A program made the translations under genes and the position numbers. Below are positions 7,391-14,887 of a stretch of DNA of 16,899 nucleotides, piece after piece. Source of the stretch: an uncultured Flavobacteriaceae bacterium (GTDB taxonomy: Bacteria; Bacteroidota; Bacteroidia; Flavobacteriales; Flavobacteriaceae); NCBI GenBank assembly GCA_938018045.1, contig CALIIP010000187.1:1-16899 (forward strand). The letters run 5' to 3'. Numbering within the stretch: the stretch's first letter is position 1; each line of letters starts with the position of its first letter. The notes beneath the pieces were generated by a model, which had not been told where the DNA came from, searched no databases, and saw only the letters and a list, made by a program, of their open reading frames with translations.

Positions 7391-8409
7391 TTCAGCAAAA
7401 ATCATATAAAATAACATTCATTTTATTACTGATTATATTAGTGATATTGTGGTTTCTAAATATTAGTCTTGGCTCTGTTTCAATACCTTTTAAAGATGTT
7501 TTTGCTTCAATCTTTAATGGAGAAATAAGTAAAGATACTTGGCGCACTATTGTGGTTGATTATAGAATTCCGAAAGCAATTACAGCCATTTTAGTTGGTG
7601 CAGGATTGTCAATTAGTGGTTTGTTAATGCAAACACTATTTAGAAATCCACTTGCTGGTCCTTTTGTGCTAGGAATAAGTTCAGGAGCAAGCTTAGGTGT
7701 TGCAATTCTTATTTTAGGCGCATCACTCATTAGCGGAATTTCAGCCTTCGCATTTTCTAGTTTCTCTATGGCTATTGCAGCAAGTTTAGGGGCTTTTTTG
7801 GTTTTATCTGCTGTTTTAATTGCTGCTAACAAAGTAAGAAATACCATGTCAATTTTGATTATAGGGTTGATGTTTGGCAGTATAACATCAGCAATTATAA
7901 GTGTTTTAGCATATTTTAGTAGCGCAGAACAATTACAACAATTCATTTTTTGGGGCTTTGGTAGTTTAGGAAATCTTAGCTGGAATGAGTTAAAGGTTTT
8001 TGGACTTATTTTTATTATTGGTGTTTCGCTACTATTTTTTATCATCAAACCCTTAAATAGCATGTTGCTTGGTGAGAATTATGCAAAAAGTATGGGCGTA
8101 AACATCAAAAGAACACGCAACATCATATTGATTACGACAAGTATTTTAACCGGAGTTATTACAGCATTCTCTGGCCCTATTGCATTTGTAGGACTTGCAG
8201 TTCCACATTTAACAAAATTAATTTTCAACACATCTAATCATAAAATATTATTATTTGCAGTTGCTATTGTTGGCGCAATATTAATGCTTGTTGCAGATAT
8301 GGTAGCTCAATTACCAACAAGTGAATATACGCTGCCAATCAACGCAATCACATCATTGTTTGGTGCTCCTATTGTTATTTGGCTGTTGATTCGTAAAAAA
8401 ACAATATAA
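7387..8409 (+). CDS. FecCD/BtuC-type ABC transporter permease
   Basis: 340 residues, strongly hydrophobic, with about nine to ten predicted membrane helices: the normal size for the inner-membrane permease of iron-siderophore, heme or vitamin B12 importers. Family motifs: VDYRIPKAITAILVGAGLSISGLLMQTLFRNPLAGPFVLGISSGASLG near residues 56-105, GFGSLGNLSW, the FSGPIAFVGLAVPHL stretch (cytoplasmic coupling helix that docks the ATPase), and the C-terminal PTSEYTLPINAITSLFGAPI. The start is a TTG inside the overlap with rdgB; no ATG occurs nearby in frame. The ATPase follows after 21 bases. No periplasmic binding-protein gene is in the window, so the substrate cannot be told; ferric siderophore or cobalamin are the family defaults. 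Confidence 0.92.
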   Translation: MIQQKSYKITFILLLIILVILWFLNISLGSVSIPFKDVFASIFNGEISKDTWRTIVVDYRIPKAITAILVGAGLSISGLLMQTLFRNPLAGPFVLGISSGASLGVAILILGASLISGISAFAFSSFSMAIAASLGAFLVLSAVLIAANKVRNTMSILIIGLMFGSITSAIISVLAYFSSAEQLQQFIFWGFGSLGNLSWNELKVFGLIFIIGVSLLFFIIKPLNSMLLGENYAKSMGVNIKRTRNIILITTSILTGVITAFSGPIAFVGLAVPHLTKLIFNTSNHKILLFAVAIVGAILMLVADMVAQLPTSEYTLPINAITSLFGAPIVIWLLIRKKTI

Positions 8410-8430
8410 ATTAGAAAAGGTTTAAACAAT

Positions 8431-9213
8431 ATGGATAAGCAAAGTATATTGAAAACAACAAACCTACAAATAGGTTACACTTCTAAAAAGAAACAGCTAC
8501 GTATTGCTTCTAATATAGATATTGAAATAAATGAACCTAAGTTAATCTGTCTAGTTGGTAAAAACGGAATTGGAAAATCTACACTATTAAGAACACTCTC
8601 AAAAGTACAACCAAAATTAGATGGAGAAATAAGCATCATAAATAAAAATTTAGAACACTATTCATCAAATGAATTATCAAAAGTGATGAGTTTGGTGCTT
8701 ACAGAGAAATTACCTGATAGCAACTTAACTGTTTTTGAATTAATTGCTCTAGGCAGACAACCATACACAAATTGGGTTGGCTCACTTTCACAAATCGATA
8801 TTGACAAAGTCAATGAATCAATGCAACTTACTAATATTGAAAATTTAGCTAATAAAAAGTATTATGAATTGAGCGACGGTCAATTACAAAAAGTATTAAT
8901 TTCAAGAGCGTTGGCACAAGATACTGACATTATTATTTTAGATGAACCTACAGCACATCTTGATGTACAACACAAAATGGAAACCTTTGTTTTATTAAAA
9001 AAAATGGCTGATGAGCTAGGCAAAACAATAATTATCTCTACTCACGAAATTCATTTGGCAATACAATCTGCAAATGATTTATGGCTAATGTTAGATAATG
9101 AAATCATCACAGGAAATCCACAAGAACTCATAGAAAATAAAAGTATTGAAAAGATTTTTTCTTCTGAAAAAATTCAGTTTGACCAAGAAAAACAACAGTT
9201 TACATTAAAATAA
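8431..9213 (+). CDS. ABC transporter ATP-binding protein (FecE/BtuD type)
   Basis: 260 residues; the cytosolic motor that powers the preceding FecCD-type permease. All nucleotide-binding motifs are present: Walker A Gly43-Thr51 (GKNGIGKST), Q-loop region about residues 88-93, where Thr-Glu-Lys replaces the usual Gln context (SLVLTEKL), ABC signature LSDGQ at 147-151, Walker B IIILDEP with Asp171-Glu172, D-loop AHLD and switch His205 in STHEIH. It closes the apparent rdgB-permease-ATPase operon. A weak AGAAAAGG lies 11 bases before the ATG at 8431. The C-terminal 40 residues are lysine/glutamate rich, as is common for this subfamily. Confidence 0.93.
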   Translation: MDKQSILKTTNLQIGYTSKKKQLRIASNIDIEINEPKLICLVGKNGIGKSTLLRTLSKVQPKLDGEISIINKNLEHYSSNELSKVMSLVLTEKLPDSNLTVFELIALGRQPYTNWVGSLSQIDIDKVNESMQLTNIENLANKKYYELSDGQLQKVLISRALAQDTDIIILDEPTAHLDVQHKMETFVLLKKMADELGKTIIISTHEIHLAIQSANDLWLMLDNEIITGNPQELIENKSIEKIFSSEKIQFDQEKQQFTLK

Positions 9214-9272
9214 GCTAAACACAATAAATCTTGCTATAAATTTATTATTTTCGCAAAACTAATACGCTTCCA

Positions 9273-10280
9273 ATGAAAAAAACATCCATTATTTTTACTT
9301 TAGCAATACTTATGATTTCTTGTAAAGTAAAAAAAAGTAGTTATACATCTGTAGATTATGCTTCAACAATCACAACAAAAGATGTTAAAAAACATATTTA
9401 CAAATTGGCTTCAGAAGAGTTTGAAGGAAGAGCGACTGGAGAAAAAGGTCAAAAAATTGCTGCTGAATATTTAGCGCAACAATATTCGAAGTTTGGTGTA
9501 GGAGAATACTCAAATATGAGTTATTATCAAGTAATTCCAAAGTCAGCATTGATAAATAAAAGAAGAAATTATGTTCCTAATTTTGGATCAGAAAATGTGA
9601 TAGCATTTATTGAAGGTACAGAAAAACCAGAAGAAATATTAGTAATCACTTCTCATTATGATCATATGGGAATTGAAGATGGAGAAATTCATCCTGGAGC
9701 AGATGACAATGCATCTGGAACTACTGCAGTTCTTGAGATTGCAGAAGCATTTTCAAAAGCAAAAAAAGATGGCCATGGTCCAAAACGCTCAATTATGTTT
9801 GTCAATTTTACTGGTGAAGAACGAGGATTGCTTGGTTCAAAATATTTTGTAACAAATCCTGTTGCTCCATTAACAAATATGGTCGCAAATCTAAATATTG
9901 ATATGATTGGCCGTGTTGGAAAAGAACATGAAAATGACACAAATTATGTGTATGTTATTGGTGCTGATAGAATGAGTACAGAATTGCATAACATAAATGT
10001 AAAAGCAAACGAAATGTATACTAAAATGAATTTGGATTATACTTATAATGAAGATAGTGATCCTAATAGATTTTATTACAGATCAGATCATTATAATTTC
10101 GCAAAAAATGGTGTTCCTATCATTTTTTACTTTAATGGCGTTCACATAGATTATCATAAACCTACCGACACTCCTGATAAAATCAATTTAGAATTACTTG
10201 TGAAACGCGCAAAATTAGTGTTCCACACAGCTTGGGAAATAGCAAATAGAGAAGAAAGATTGATTGTAGATGTTGAGTAA
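9273..10280 (+). CDS. M28 family zinc metallopeptidase, lipoprotein
   Basis: 335 residues. The N-terminus is a lipoprotein signal (MKKTSIIFTLAILMISC, lipidated Cys17), so the enzyme should be anchored to a cell-envelope membrane facing the periplasm or outside. The co-catalytic two-zinc site of M28 aminopeptidases is complete: His128 (SHYDH), bridging Asp144 (GADDNASG), general base Glu182 and ligand Glu183 (TGEERG), Asp210 (NIDMIGR) and His295 (DYHKPTDT). It probably removes N-terminal residues from peptides; the exact specificity is not readable. Upstream, TATTTTCG at 9246-9253 resembles a -7 element but no well-spaced -33 partner is seen. It follows the ABC ATPase by 59 bases and is convergent with holA, with a 3-base gap. 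Confidence 0.92.
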   Translation: MKKTSIIFTLAILMISCKVKKSSYTSVDYASTITTKDVKKHIYKLASEEFEGRATGEKGQKIAAEYLAQQYSKFGVGEYSNMSYYQVIPKSALINKRRNYVPNFGSENVIAFIEGTEKPEEILVITSHYDHMGIEDGEIHPGADDNASGTTAVLEIAEAFSKAKKDGHGPKRSIMFVNFTGEERGLLGSKYFVTNPVAPLTNMVANLNIDMIGRVGKEHENDTNYVYVIGADRMSTELHNINVKANEMYTKMNLDYTYNEDSDPNRFYYRSDHYNFAKNGVPIIFYFNGVHIDYHKPTDTPDKINLELLVKRAKLVFHTAWEIANREERLIVDVE

Positions 10281-10310
10281 CTTTTAATGCATAATTTTAA
10301 AAAGTAACTC
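10275..10310. terminator. Inverted repeat spanning both stop codons of the convergent peptidase and holA genes
   Basis: GAGTAACTTTT (10275-10285) pairs with AAAAGTAACTC (10300-10310) at 10 of 11 positions around a 14-base loop. It contains the TAA of the peptidase and the TAA of holA and has T/A runs inside the arms. There is no long T-run beyond the stem, so a bidirectional terminator role is only probable. Confidence 0.4.
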
Positions 10311-11288
10311 TTTCAAAATATCACCTTGTGCTAAATTACTAGCACCAACTCCTTTACTTTTCATATCAGCATCACGCAATAAACCAATGATTTGTGATAC
10401 TTTACGCATGGGATAATTTCGGCCTGCATTAAGGTAATCTCCAACAAAAAAAGGATTTACTCGCAAAGCCTTAGCAACACTTCCTTTTGACTTGTCTTTT
10501 AAGCCATGATATTGTAGTAATTGAGTAAAAAAACTATTGAGTAATGAAATGGTCATCACCAACGGATTACTTTTTGGGTTTTGAGCAAAATAATTGATTA
10601 TCTGATTGGCTTTTACAATCTGCTTTTCTCCTACTGCTTTTCTCAATTCAAAATTATTAAAATCTTTACTGATTCCTATATTTTCTTCAATCAATTTAGG
10701 AGAAATAATTTTATCATCACCAACAACAACCTTTAATTTTTCTAATTCATTACTAATTCTACTCAAGTCATTTCCAAGAAACTCGACCAACATTTGTGCA
10801 GCCTTTGGCTCTATCTGATATTTTTGTCCTGATAATACTCTACGAATCCAATCAGCAACTTGATTCTCATATAATTTTTTACTTTCAAATAACTCACCGT
10901 TTTTAGCAACTATTTTGGCTAGTTTTTTTCGTTTGTCAAGCGATTTGTATTTATAGCAAATTACCAACACAGTTGTTGGCTGCGGATTCTCTGCATACGG
11001 AACAAAATTCTCAATGGTTCGAGATAATTCTTGTGCTTCTTTTACAATAATTACCTGTCTTTCTGCCATCATTGGAAAACGTTTGGCATTTGAAATAATT
11101 TCTTCAACAGATACATCTCTTCCGTACAAAACCATCTGATTGAAACCTCTCTCTTCTTCCGTCAAAATAGATTTTTCGATATATTCAGAGATTTTATCTA
11201 TATAATAGGCTTCATCGCCCATCAAAAAATAAATAGGCTTTATATTCCCTTGTTTTATATCAGAAACTATTTGTTTAACTGCTACCAT
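10284..11288 (-). CDS. holA: DNA polymerase III delta subunit
   Basis: 334 residues, the usual length for HolA. Delta is the clamp-loader wrench: with delta' and tau/gamma it opens the beta sliding clamp and loads it onto primed DNA at the replication fork. The N-terminal stretch IKQGNIKPIYFLMGDEAYYIDKI is the characteristic opening, followed by the region that contacts the clamp (EERGFNQMVLYG, FPMMAERQVIIVKEAQEL) and the helical collar domain at the C-terminus (LRVNPFFVGDYLNAGRNY, LLRDADMKSKG). As usual for delta, no Walker motifs are present. Start: ATG at 11288. Its start lies only 29 bases from the start of the divergent nuclease-fold gene, so the promoter must overlap that gene. Confidence 0.93.
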   Translation of the reverse strand: MVAVKQIVSDIKQGNIKPIYFLMGDEAYYIDKISEYIEKSILTEEERGFNQMVLYGRDVSVEEIISNAKRFPMMAERQVIIVKEAQELSRTIENFVPYAENPQPTTVLVICYKYKSLDKRKKLAKIVAKNGELFESKKLYENQVADWIRRVLSGQKYQIEPKAAQMLVEFLGNDLSRISNELEKLKVVVGDDKIISPKLIEENIGISKDFNNFELRKAVGEKQIVKANQIINYFAQNPKSNPLVMTISLLNSFFTQLLQYHGLKDKSKGSVAKALRVNPFFVGDYLNAGRNYPMRKVSQIIGLLRDADMKSKGVGASNLAQGDILKELLFKIMH

Positions 11289-11317
11289 AAATGAATTAAA
11301 ATATGCATTTTTGTGAT

Positions 11318-11761
11318 ATGCAACTTTTAAATTTACCTACATATCAATTTGAAATCAAAAGTAGCGAAAATAAGCAACTTATTTTTGATAAAATAAGAAA
11401 AAAATATGTGGTTTTAACTCCTGAAGAATGGGTTCGTCAAAACTTTGTCACATATCTTCTTGAAGAAAAAAAATATCCGATTTCGTTAATCACAGTAGAA
11501 AAACAAGTAACCGTAAACAAGTTGAAAAAGCGATTTGATATTCTTGTGTTTGACAAAAAAGGTAATCACAACATTATCGTTGAATGTAAATCCCCAAAAA
11601 TAAAAATTACACAAGATACTTTTGACCAAATTGCACGATATAATCTGGCTTTAAATGCTGAATATTTGATTGTGACTAACGGAATTAGTCATTATTACTG
11701 TAAAATGGATAGTGAAAATAAGAAATATGTATTTTTAGAAGACATAAATTCTTACAAATAA
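11318..11761 (+). CDS. Stand-alone type I restriction enzyme R-subunit N-terminal domain (HSDR_N-type) protein
   Basis: 147 residues from the ATG at 11318. A second ATG five codons upstream (11303) is in frame but adds only MHFCD, and family members open with MQxLNLPxY, so 11318 is preferred. It resembles the N-terminal nuclease domain of HsdR alone (HSDR_N_2). The PD-(D/E)xK core is visible: KRFDILVFDKKG with Asp74, then IIVECKSPK with Glu89-x-Lys91. No helicase part and no HsdM or HsdS gene are present, so it is not a working type I system by itself. Its role is unknown; DNA binding or cleavage in repair or replication is an inference from the fold and from holA next door. A CATTTTTG immediately upstream is a poor -7 match. 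Confidence 0.85.
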   Translation: MQLLNLPTYQFEIKSSENKQLIFDKIRKKYVVLTPEEWVRQNFVTYLLEEKKYPISLITVEKQVTVNKLKKRFDILVFDKKGNHNIIVECKSPKIKITQDTFDQIARYNLALNAEYLIVTNGISHYYCKMDSENKKYVFLEDINSYK

Positions 11762-11883
11762 GAATAATTTATTTATCTAAAAATCAGGTGTTTAAATGTT
11801 ACCCAATATCATTAACCAAATACCACAAACGAACGAATTACAAATATCTTATATAAAATTTTAAAATTTGATATTTTAATTAC

Positions 11884-11891
11884 TACATTTG
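11884..11891 (+). promoter_or_regulatory. -7 element of the cold-shock gene
   Basis: TACATTTG matches TANNTTTG exactly and lies 25 bases before the ATG at 11917, giving a short leader. No TTG lies at the ideal spacing; a 7-base inverted repeat (TTAAAAT/ATTTTAA, 11861-11879) occupies the place of the -33 element and could be an operator or chance in A+T-rich DNA. Confidence 0.45.
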
Positions 11892-11916
11892 CTTCTTAAA
11901 ATTAATTATTATCACA

Positions 11917-12108
11917 ATGAAACAAGGTACAGTAAAGTTCTTCAACGAGTCTAAAGGATTCGGATTTATCACAGAAGAAGGTTCAAACACTGAGTATTTC
12001 GTACACATTTCTGGCTTAGTTGACAGAATCGCTGAAGGAGATAACGTAGAGTTTGACTTAAAAGAAGGAAAAAAAGGCTTAAACGCAGTAGATGTTAAAG
12101 TAATTTAA
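11917..12108 (+). CDS. Cold-shock protein (CspA family)
   Basis: 63 residues, a single cold-shock domain: a five-strand OB-fold that binds single-stranded RNA and DNA and acts as an RNA chaperone in the cytosol. RNP1 (KGFGFI, residues 13-18) and RNP2 (YFVHIS, residues 27-32) are intact, preceded by the typical GTVKFFNESKGF start. The gene is monocistronic, with its own -7 element and a strong hairpin terminator. Codon use (e.g. AAC, TTC, GAA) is more selective than in the neighbours, as expected for a highly expressed gene. The leader is short, so the long cold-sensing 5' UTR of E. coli cspA is absent; cold induction is therefore not shown by the sequence. Confidence 0.95.
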   Translation: MKQGTVKFFNESKGFGFITEEGSNTEYFVHISGLVDRIAEGDNVEFDLKEGKKGLNAVDVKVI

Positions 12109-12132
12109 TATTTCTCAACTTTTTAAAGAGAC

Positions 12133-12165
12133 AAGAGTCTGTAATTTTATTACAGACTTTTTTTT
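12133..12165 (+). terminator. Rho-independent terminator of the cold-shock gene
   Basis: Perfect 9-bp stem AGTCTGTAA (12136-12144) / TTACAGACT (12150-12158) with loop TTTTA, extended by a G-T and A-T pairs, followed directly by eight T's (12158-12165). It lies 25 bases after the csp stop. Confidence 0.9.
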
Positions 12166-12219
12166 GTGTTTGTTTTTTTTTATTTCTATAATAATAATTC
12201 ACAAATTTTTTATTTAACG

Positions 12220-12227
12220 TATGTTTG
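12220..12227 (+). promoter_or_regulatory. -7-like element directly before the glycosyltransferase start
   Basis: TATGTTTG matches TANNTTTG exactly but ends only 5 bases before the TTG start at 12233. If used, the transcript would begin at or within the start codon. No -33 TTG is seen at the proper distance. Confidence 0.35.
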
Positions 12228-12232
12228 TATAA

Positions 12233-13228
12233 TTGAAAATAGCCATTGTCATATTAAACTGGAACGGTCAAAAACTACTTGAACAGTTTTTACCAGATAT
12301 AGTACGTTATAGTAATACTGACTACTGTGATATTTACGTTGCAGATAACGCTTCTTCTGACACTTCGGTTGAATATGTGAAAAGTAACTTTACAACCGTT
12401 AAAATAATTCAAAACACAGAAAATGGCGGTTATGCGAAAGGCTATAACGATGCTTTAAAAAATATCGATGCAGATATCTATGCGTTGGTAAATTCTGATA
12501 TAGAGGTTACTAAAGATTGGCTCGAACCAATTATTACTGCATTTAAGAATGATAAGCAGACAGCGATTATCCAGCCAAAAATATTGGATTACAAAAACAA
12601 AGATTTTTTTGAATACGCAGGTGCAGGAGGAGGATATCTAGATAAATATGGTTTTCCTTTTTGTAGAGGAAGAGTTTTTAATTCGCTAGAAAAAGACTCA
12701 CAGCAATTCAACGATACAAAAGAAATATTTTGGGCTTCAGGTGCTTGTTTGTTTATCAGAAAGGAAGTTTTTAATGCTTTAGAAGGCTTTGATGAAACTT
12801 ATTTTGCACATCAAGAAGAAATAGATTTATGCTGGCGTGCAAAAAACTTGGGCCATAAAATAAAATATATTGGGACATCTATTGTGTATCATGTTGGCGG
12901 AGCAACACTAAACGAATCAAACCCAAAGAAAACATATTTAAATTTTAGGAATAGTTTATTTACATTAACTAAAAACTTACCAAAAAACTCATTATTTCCA
13001 GTCTTATTTACAAGGCTAATTCTTGACGGAATTGCAGGAATTCGTTTTTTATTACAATTAAAACCTATTCACGCATTTATGGTTTTAAAAGCACATGCTA
13101 GTTTTTACTTTAATTTGTTTAGCAATCTTAAAAAGCGATCAAAAAATAATACTGACAATTATTATTACACAAAAAGTATTGTTTGGGAACATTTTATAAA
13201 AGGAAAAAAGACATTTGATGAGTTGTAA
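12233..13228 (+). CDS. Glycosyltransferase family 2
   Basis: 331 residues from a TTG start; no ATG is available, and GT2 proteins begin exactly at MKIAIVILNWNG. The GT-A fold motifs are visible: VILNWNG (5-12), VADNASSD near residues 37-44 (nucleotide-sugar site), NGGYAKGYNDAL, VNSDIEV near 95 (the DxD-like metal site), WASGACLFIRKEVF and GGFDE-like EGFDETYFAHQEEIDLCWRAKNLG (acceptor region with the ED-type catalytic acid). The C-terminal 90 residues are hydrophobic and basic and may touch the membrane. It resembles rhamnosyl- or similar transferases used for surface polysaccharide or lipid-linked glycans, but stands alone here, so sugar and acceptor are unknown. It follows the csp terminator, so it should have its own promoter. 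Confidence 0.93.
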   Translation: MKIAIVILNWNGQKLLEQFLPDIVRYSNTDYCDIYVADNASSDTSVEYVKSNFTTVKIIQNTENGGYAKGYNDALKNIDADIYALVNSDIEVTKDWLEPIITAFKNDKQTAIIQPKILDYKNKDFFEYAGAGGGYLDKYGFPFCRGRVFNSLEKDSQQFNDTKEIFWASGACLFIRKEVFNALEGFDETYFAHQEEIDLCWRAKNLGHKIKYIGTSIVYHVGGATLNESNPKKTYLNFRNSLFTLTKNLPKNSLFPVLFTRLILDGIAGIRFLLQLKPIHAFMVLKAHASFYFNLFSNLKKRSKNNTDNYYYTKSIVWEHFIKGKKTFDEL

Positions 13229-13261
13229 AAAATTTGTTTAACTACAACTAATTCTGTCAAT

Positions 13262-13291
13262 TAAAAATCAGGTGCGGAATCACAATTTTTA
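13262..13291 (+). terminator. Weak hairpin after the glycosyltransferase gene
   Basis: TAAAAAT (13262-13268) pairs with ATTTTTA (13285-13291), and an inner GTG/CAC can extend the stem with bulges. It lies 34 bases after the stop of the glycosyltransferase and overlaps the stop of the convergent gene. The 13-mer TAAAAATCAGGTG that forms the left side also occurs at 11778-11790. Confidence 0.3.
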
Positions 13292-13909
13292 TAAGACGTC
13301 TAAACTACCCTTCCCTTCACGCAATACAATAGGTTCATCATCTGTAAGGTCGATAATAGTAGATGCTAGATTATCTCCATAACCGCCATCGATAACGATG
13401 TCAACCAAATCTTTCCATTTTTCAAAAATTAATTCAGGATCGGTAGTGTATTCAAGCATTTCATCTTCATCATGAATAGAAGTTGAGATAATTGGATTCC
13501 CCAATTCTCTAACTATAGTTCTTGCTATAGAATTATCAGGAACTCTAATTCCGACTGTTTTTTTCTTCTTAAATACTTTTGGAAGGTTATTGTTTCCAGG
13601 CAAAATAAATGTATATGCTCCAGGAAGAGCACGTTTCAAAATTTTATAAGTTGCGGTATCAATCTGACGAACATAATCAGACAAGTGACTCAAATCATTA
13701 CAGATAAAAGAAAAGTGAGCCTTTTCTAACTTCACTCCTTTTATGCGAGCAATTTTTTCTAAAGCTTTGGTATTTGTAATGTCACAACCCAAACCATATA
13801 CTGTATCAGTCGGATAAATGATTAAACCACCTTTTTTTAAGACAGCAACAACCTTATCAATTTCCTTTGAATTTGGATTTTCTTCGTAAATCTTTATTAG
13901 TTGAGCCAT
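13289..13909 (-). CDS. Sua5/YciO/YrdC/YwlC family protein (L-threonylcarbamoyladenylate synthase family, YciO-like)
   Basis: 206 residues from the ATG at 13909. An alternative start at 13933 adds eight residues (MFLQIYFK) with no family match. The family makes threonylcarbamoyl-AMP from threonine, bicarbonate and ATP for the t6A37 modification of ANN-decoding tRNAs. Key stretches are GGLIIYPTDTVYGLGCD (nucleotide/threonine site), GAYTFILPG, TVGIRVPDN, and the end STIIDLTDDEPIVLREG. The TVYGLGCDI... STIIDLTDD.P..LREG pattern, the STS with a HDEDE stretch, and the length of 206 point to the YciO branch, whose synthase activity is less certain than that of YrdC/TsaC. The usual KxRP motif after the first helix is not evident (ARIKGVKLEKAHFSF). 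It is divergent from the hydrolase gene, with 37 bases between starts. Confidence 0.88.
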   Translation of the reverse strand: MAQLIKIYEENPNSKEIDKVVAVLKKGGLIIYPTDTVYGLGCDITNTKALEKIARIKGVKLEKAHFSFICNDLSHLSDYVRQIDTATYKILKRALPGAYTFILPGNNNLPKVFKKKKTVGIRVPDNSIARTIVRELGNPIISTSIHDEDEMLEYTTDPELIFEKWKDLVDIVIDGGYGDNLASTIIDLTDDEPIVLREGKGSLDVL

Positions 13910-13916
13910 TTTAAAG

Positions 13917-13924
13917 TAAATTTG
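13917..13924 (+). promoter_or_regulatory. -7 element of the alpha/beta-hydrolase gene
   Basis: TAAATTTG matches TANNTTTG and lies 22 bases before the ATG at 13947, in the 37-base gap between two divergent genes. A TTG at 13901-13903 is only 13 bases upstream, shorter than the usual spacing. Confidence 0.4.
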
Positions 13925-13946
13925 GAGAAACAAAAACCTTATTCAT

Positions 13947-14825
13947 ATGAAACATCAGTCAAACAAATTTAGTAAATTCCTTATTTATACGCTTATAATT
14001 CTCTTTATTTCTTCATGTTCTAGTAATAATGATGATAATAACGATGTAACGCTAACAGCAACGCAGCAATTAGATGTTTCCTACGGAAGTGATACAGATC
14101 AAAAATATGACATCTATTTACCAGAAGGCAGAACAGATGAAACTACAAAAGTCTTCATTTTGGTTCATGGTGGAAGTTGGGTAAGTGGAGATAAAGCTGA
14201 TATGAACGATATCGCTAATAGTTTAAAATTTCAATTTCCAGATTATGCAATTGTAAATATTAATTATAGACTGGCAGGAATAGGTGTTTCTCCTTTTCCG
14301 ATGCAAATAGATGATATAGAAACTATTGTAAGCGATTTGAAATCTAAATCAGATGAATACCAAATAACAGATGAATATGGTTTTGTTGGTGTGAGTGCAG
14401 GCGCTCATTTATCAATGTTATATTCTTATAAATATGATGACACGAGTGATGTGGAAATGGTTTGTAGTATTGTAGGTCCAACAAATCTTACTGATGACGC
14501 TTATATAAATGATCCTGCTTATTCTATGATTCCCCCTAGTTTTGAAGCGATTACTGGAGTTAGTTATTTAGGAAATCCAACATTTTATGAAAATGTAAGT
14601 CCGTATCATGTTGTAACTGCTTCGGCTGCTCCAACAATTCTTTTTTATGGCGATACAGATCCATTAATTCCGACATCACAAGGTGTTGATATGAATGCGA
14701 AGTTAGATATGCTTGGTGTAACAAATGAATTTACATTATACGCAGGAGAAGGTCATGGTTGGGTTGGCGCAAATTTGATTGATACAAATGTAAAACTAAG
14801 TGCTTTTATCACAACTCATTTTTAG
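13947..14825 (+). CDS. Alpha/beta hydrolase (esterase/lipase-like), lipoprotein
   Basis: 292 residues. The N-terminus is a lipoprotein signal peptide ending ISSC, with lipidated Cys24, followed by an Asn/Asp-rich linker (SSNNDDNND) as often seen in flavobacterial surface lipoproteins. The hydrolase domain has the oxyanion-hole His74-Gly-Gly (VHGGSW), nucleophile Ser150 in GVSAG, probable acid Asp238 (GDTDPLIP) and His270 (GEGHGW). This is a complete triad in the layout of the hormone-sensitive-lipase / carboxylesterase group. It should hydrolyse ester bonds at the envelope; candidates are acetyl or feruloyl esters on polysaccharides or small lipids, but the substrate is not readable. It stands alone, bounded downstream by a strong bidirectional terminator. 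Confidence 0.9.
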   Translation: MKHQSNKFSKFLIYTLIILFISSCSSNNDDNNDVTLTATQQLDVSYGSDTDQKYDIYLPEGRTDETTKVFILVHGGSWVSGDKADMNDIANSLKFQFPDYAIVNINYRLAGIGVSPFPMQIDDIETIVSDLKSKSDEYQITDEYGFVGVSAGAHLSMLYSYKYDDTSDVEMVCSIVGPTNLTDDAYINDPAYSMIPPSFEAITGVSYLGNPTFYENVSPYHVVTASAAPTILFYGDTDPLIPTSQGVDMNAKLDMLGVTNEFTLYAGEGHGWVGANLIDTNVKLSAFITTHF

Positions 14826-14830
14826 AACAA

Positions 14831-14868
14831 AAAAAACAGCGTTATAAAGTTTTATAACGCTGTTTTTT
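14831..14868. terminator. Bidirectional intrinsic terminator between convergent genes
   Basis: Perfect inverted repeat AAAAAACAGCGTTATAAA (14831-14848) / TTTATAACGCTGTTTTTT (14851-14868). The G+C-containing stem ends in a six-T run on the plus strand and, by symmetry, a run of T's on the minus strand. It serves the hydrolase gene (stop at 14825) and the response-regulator gene (stop at 14888). Confidence 0.92.
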
Positions 14869-14887
14869 AATTCAAATAATGTTTTTA

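Noticed and set aside
11318..11761. Part of a restriction-modification island
   Set aside because: No HsdM, HsdS, helicase, integrase or mobile-element gene is near, and the neighbours are core genes with similar base composition.
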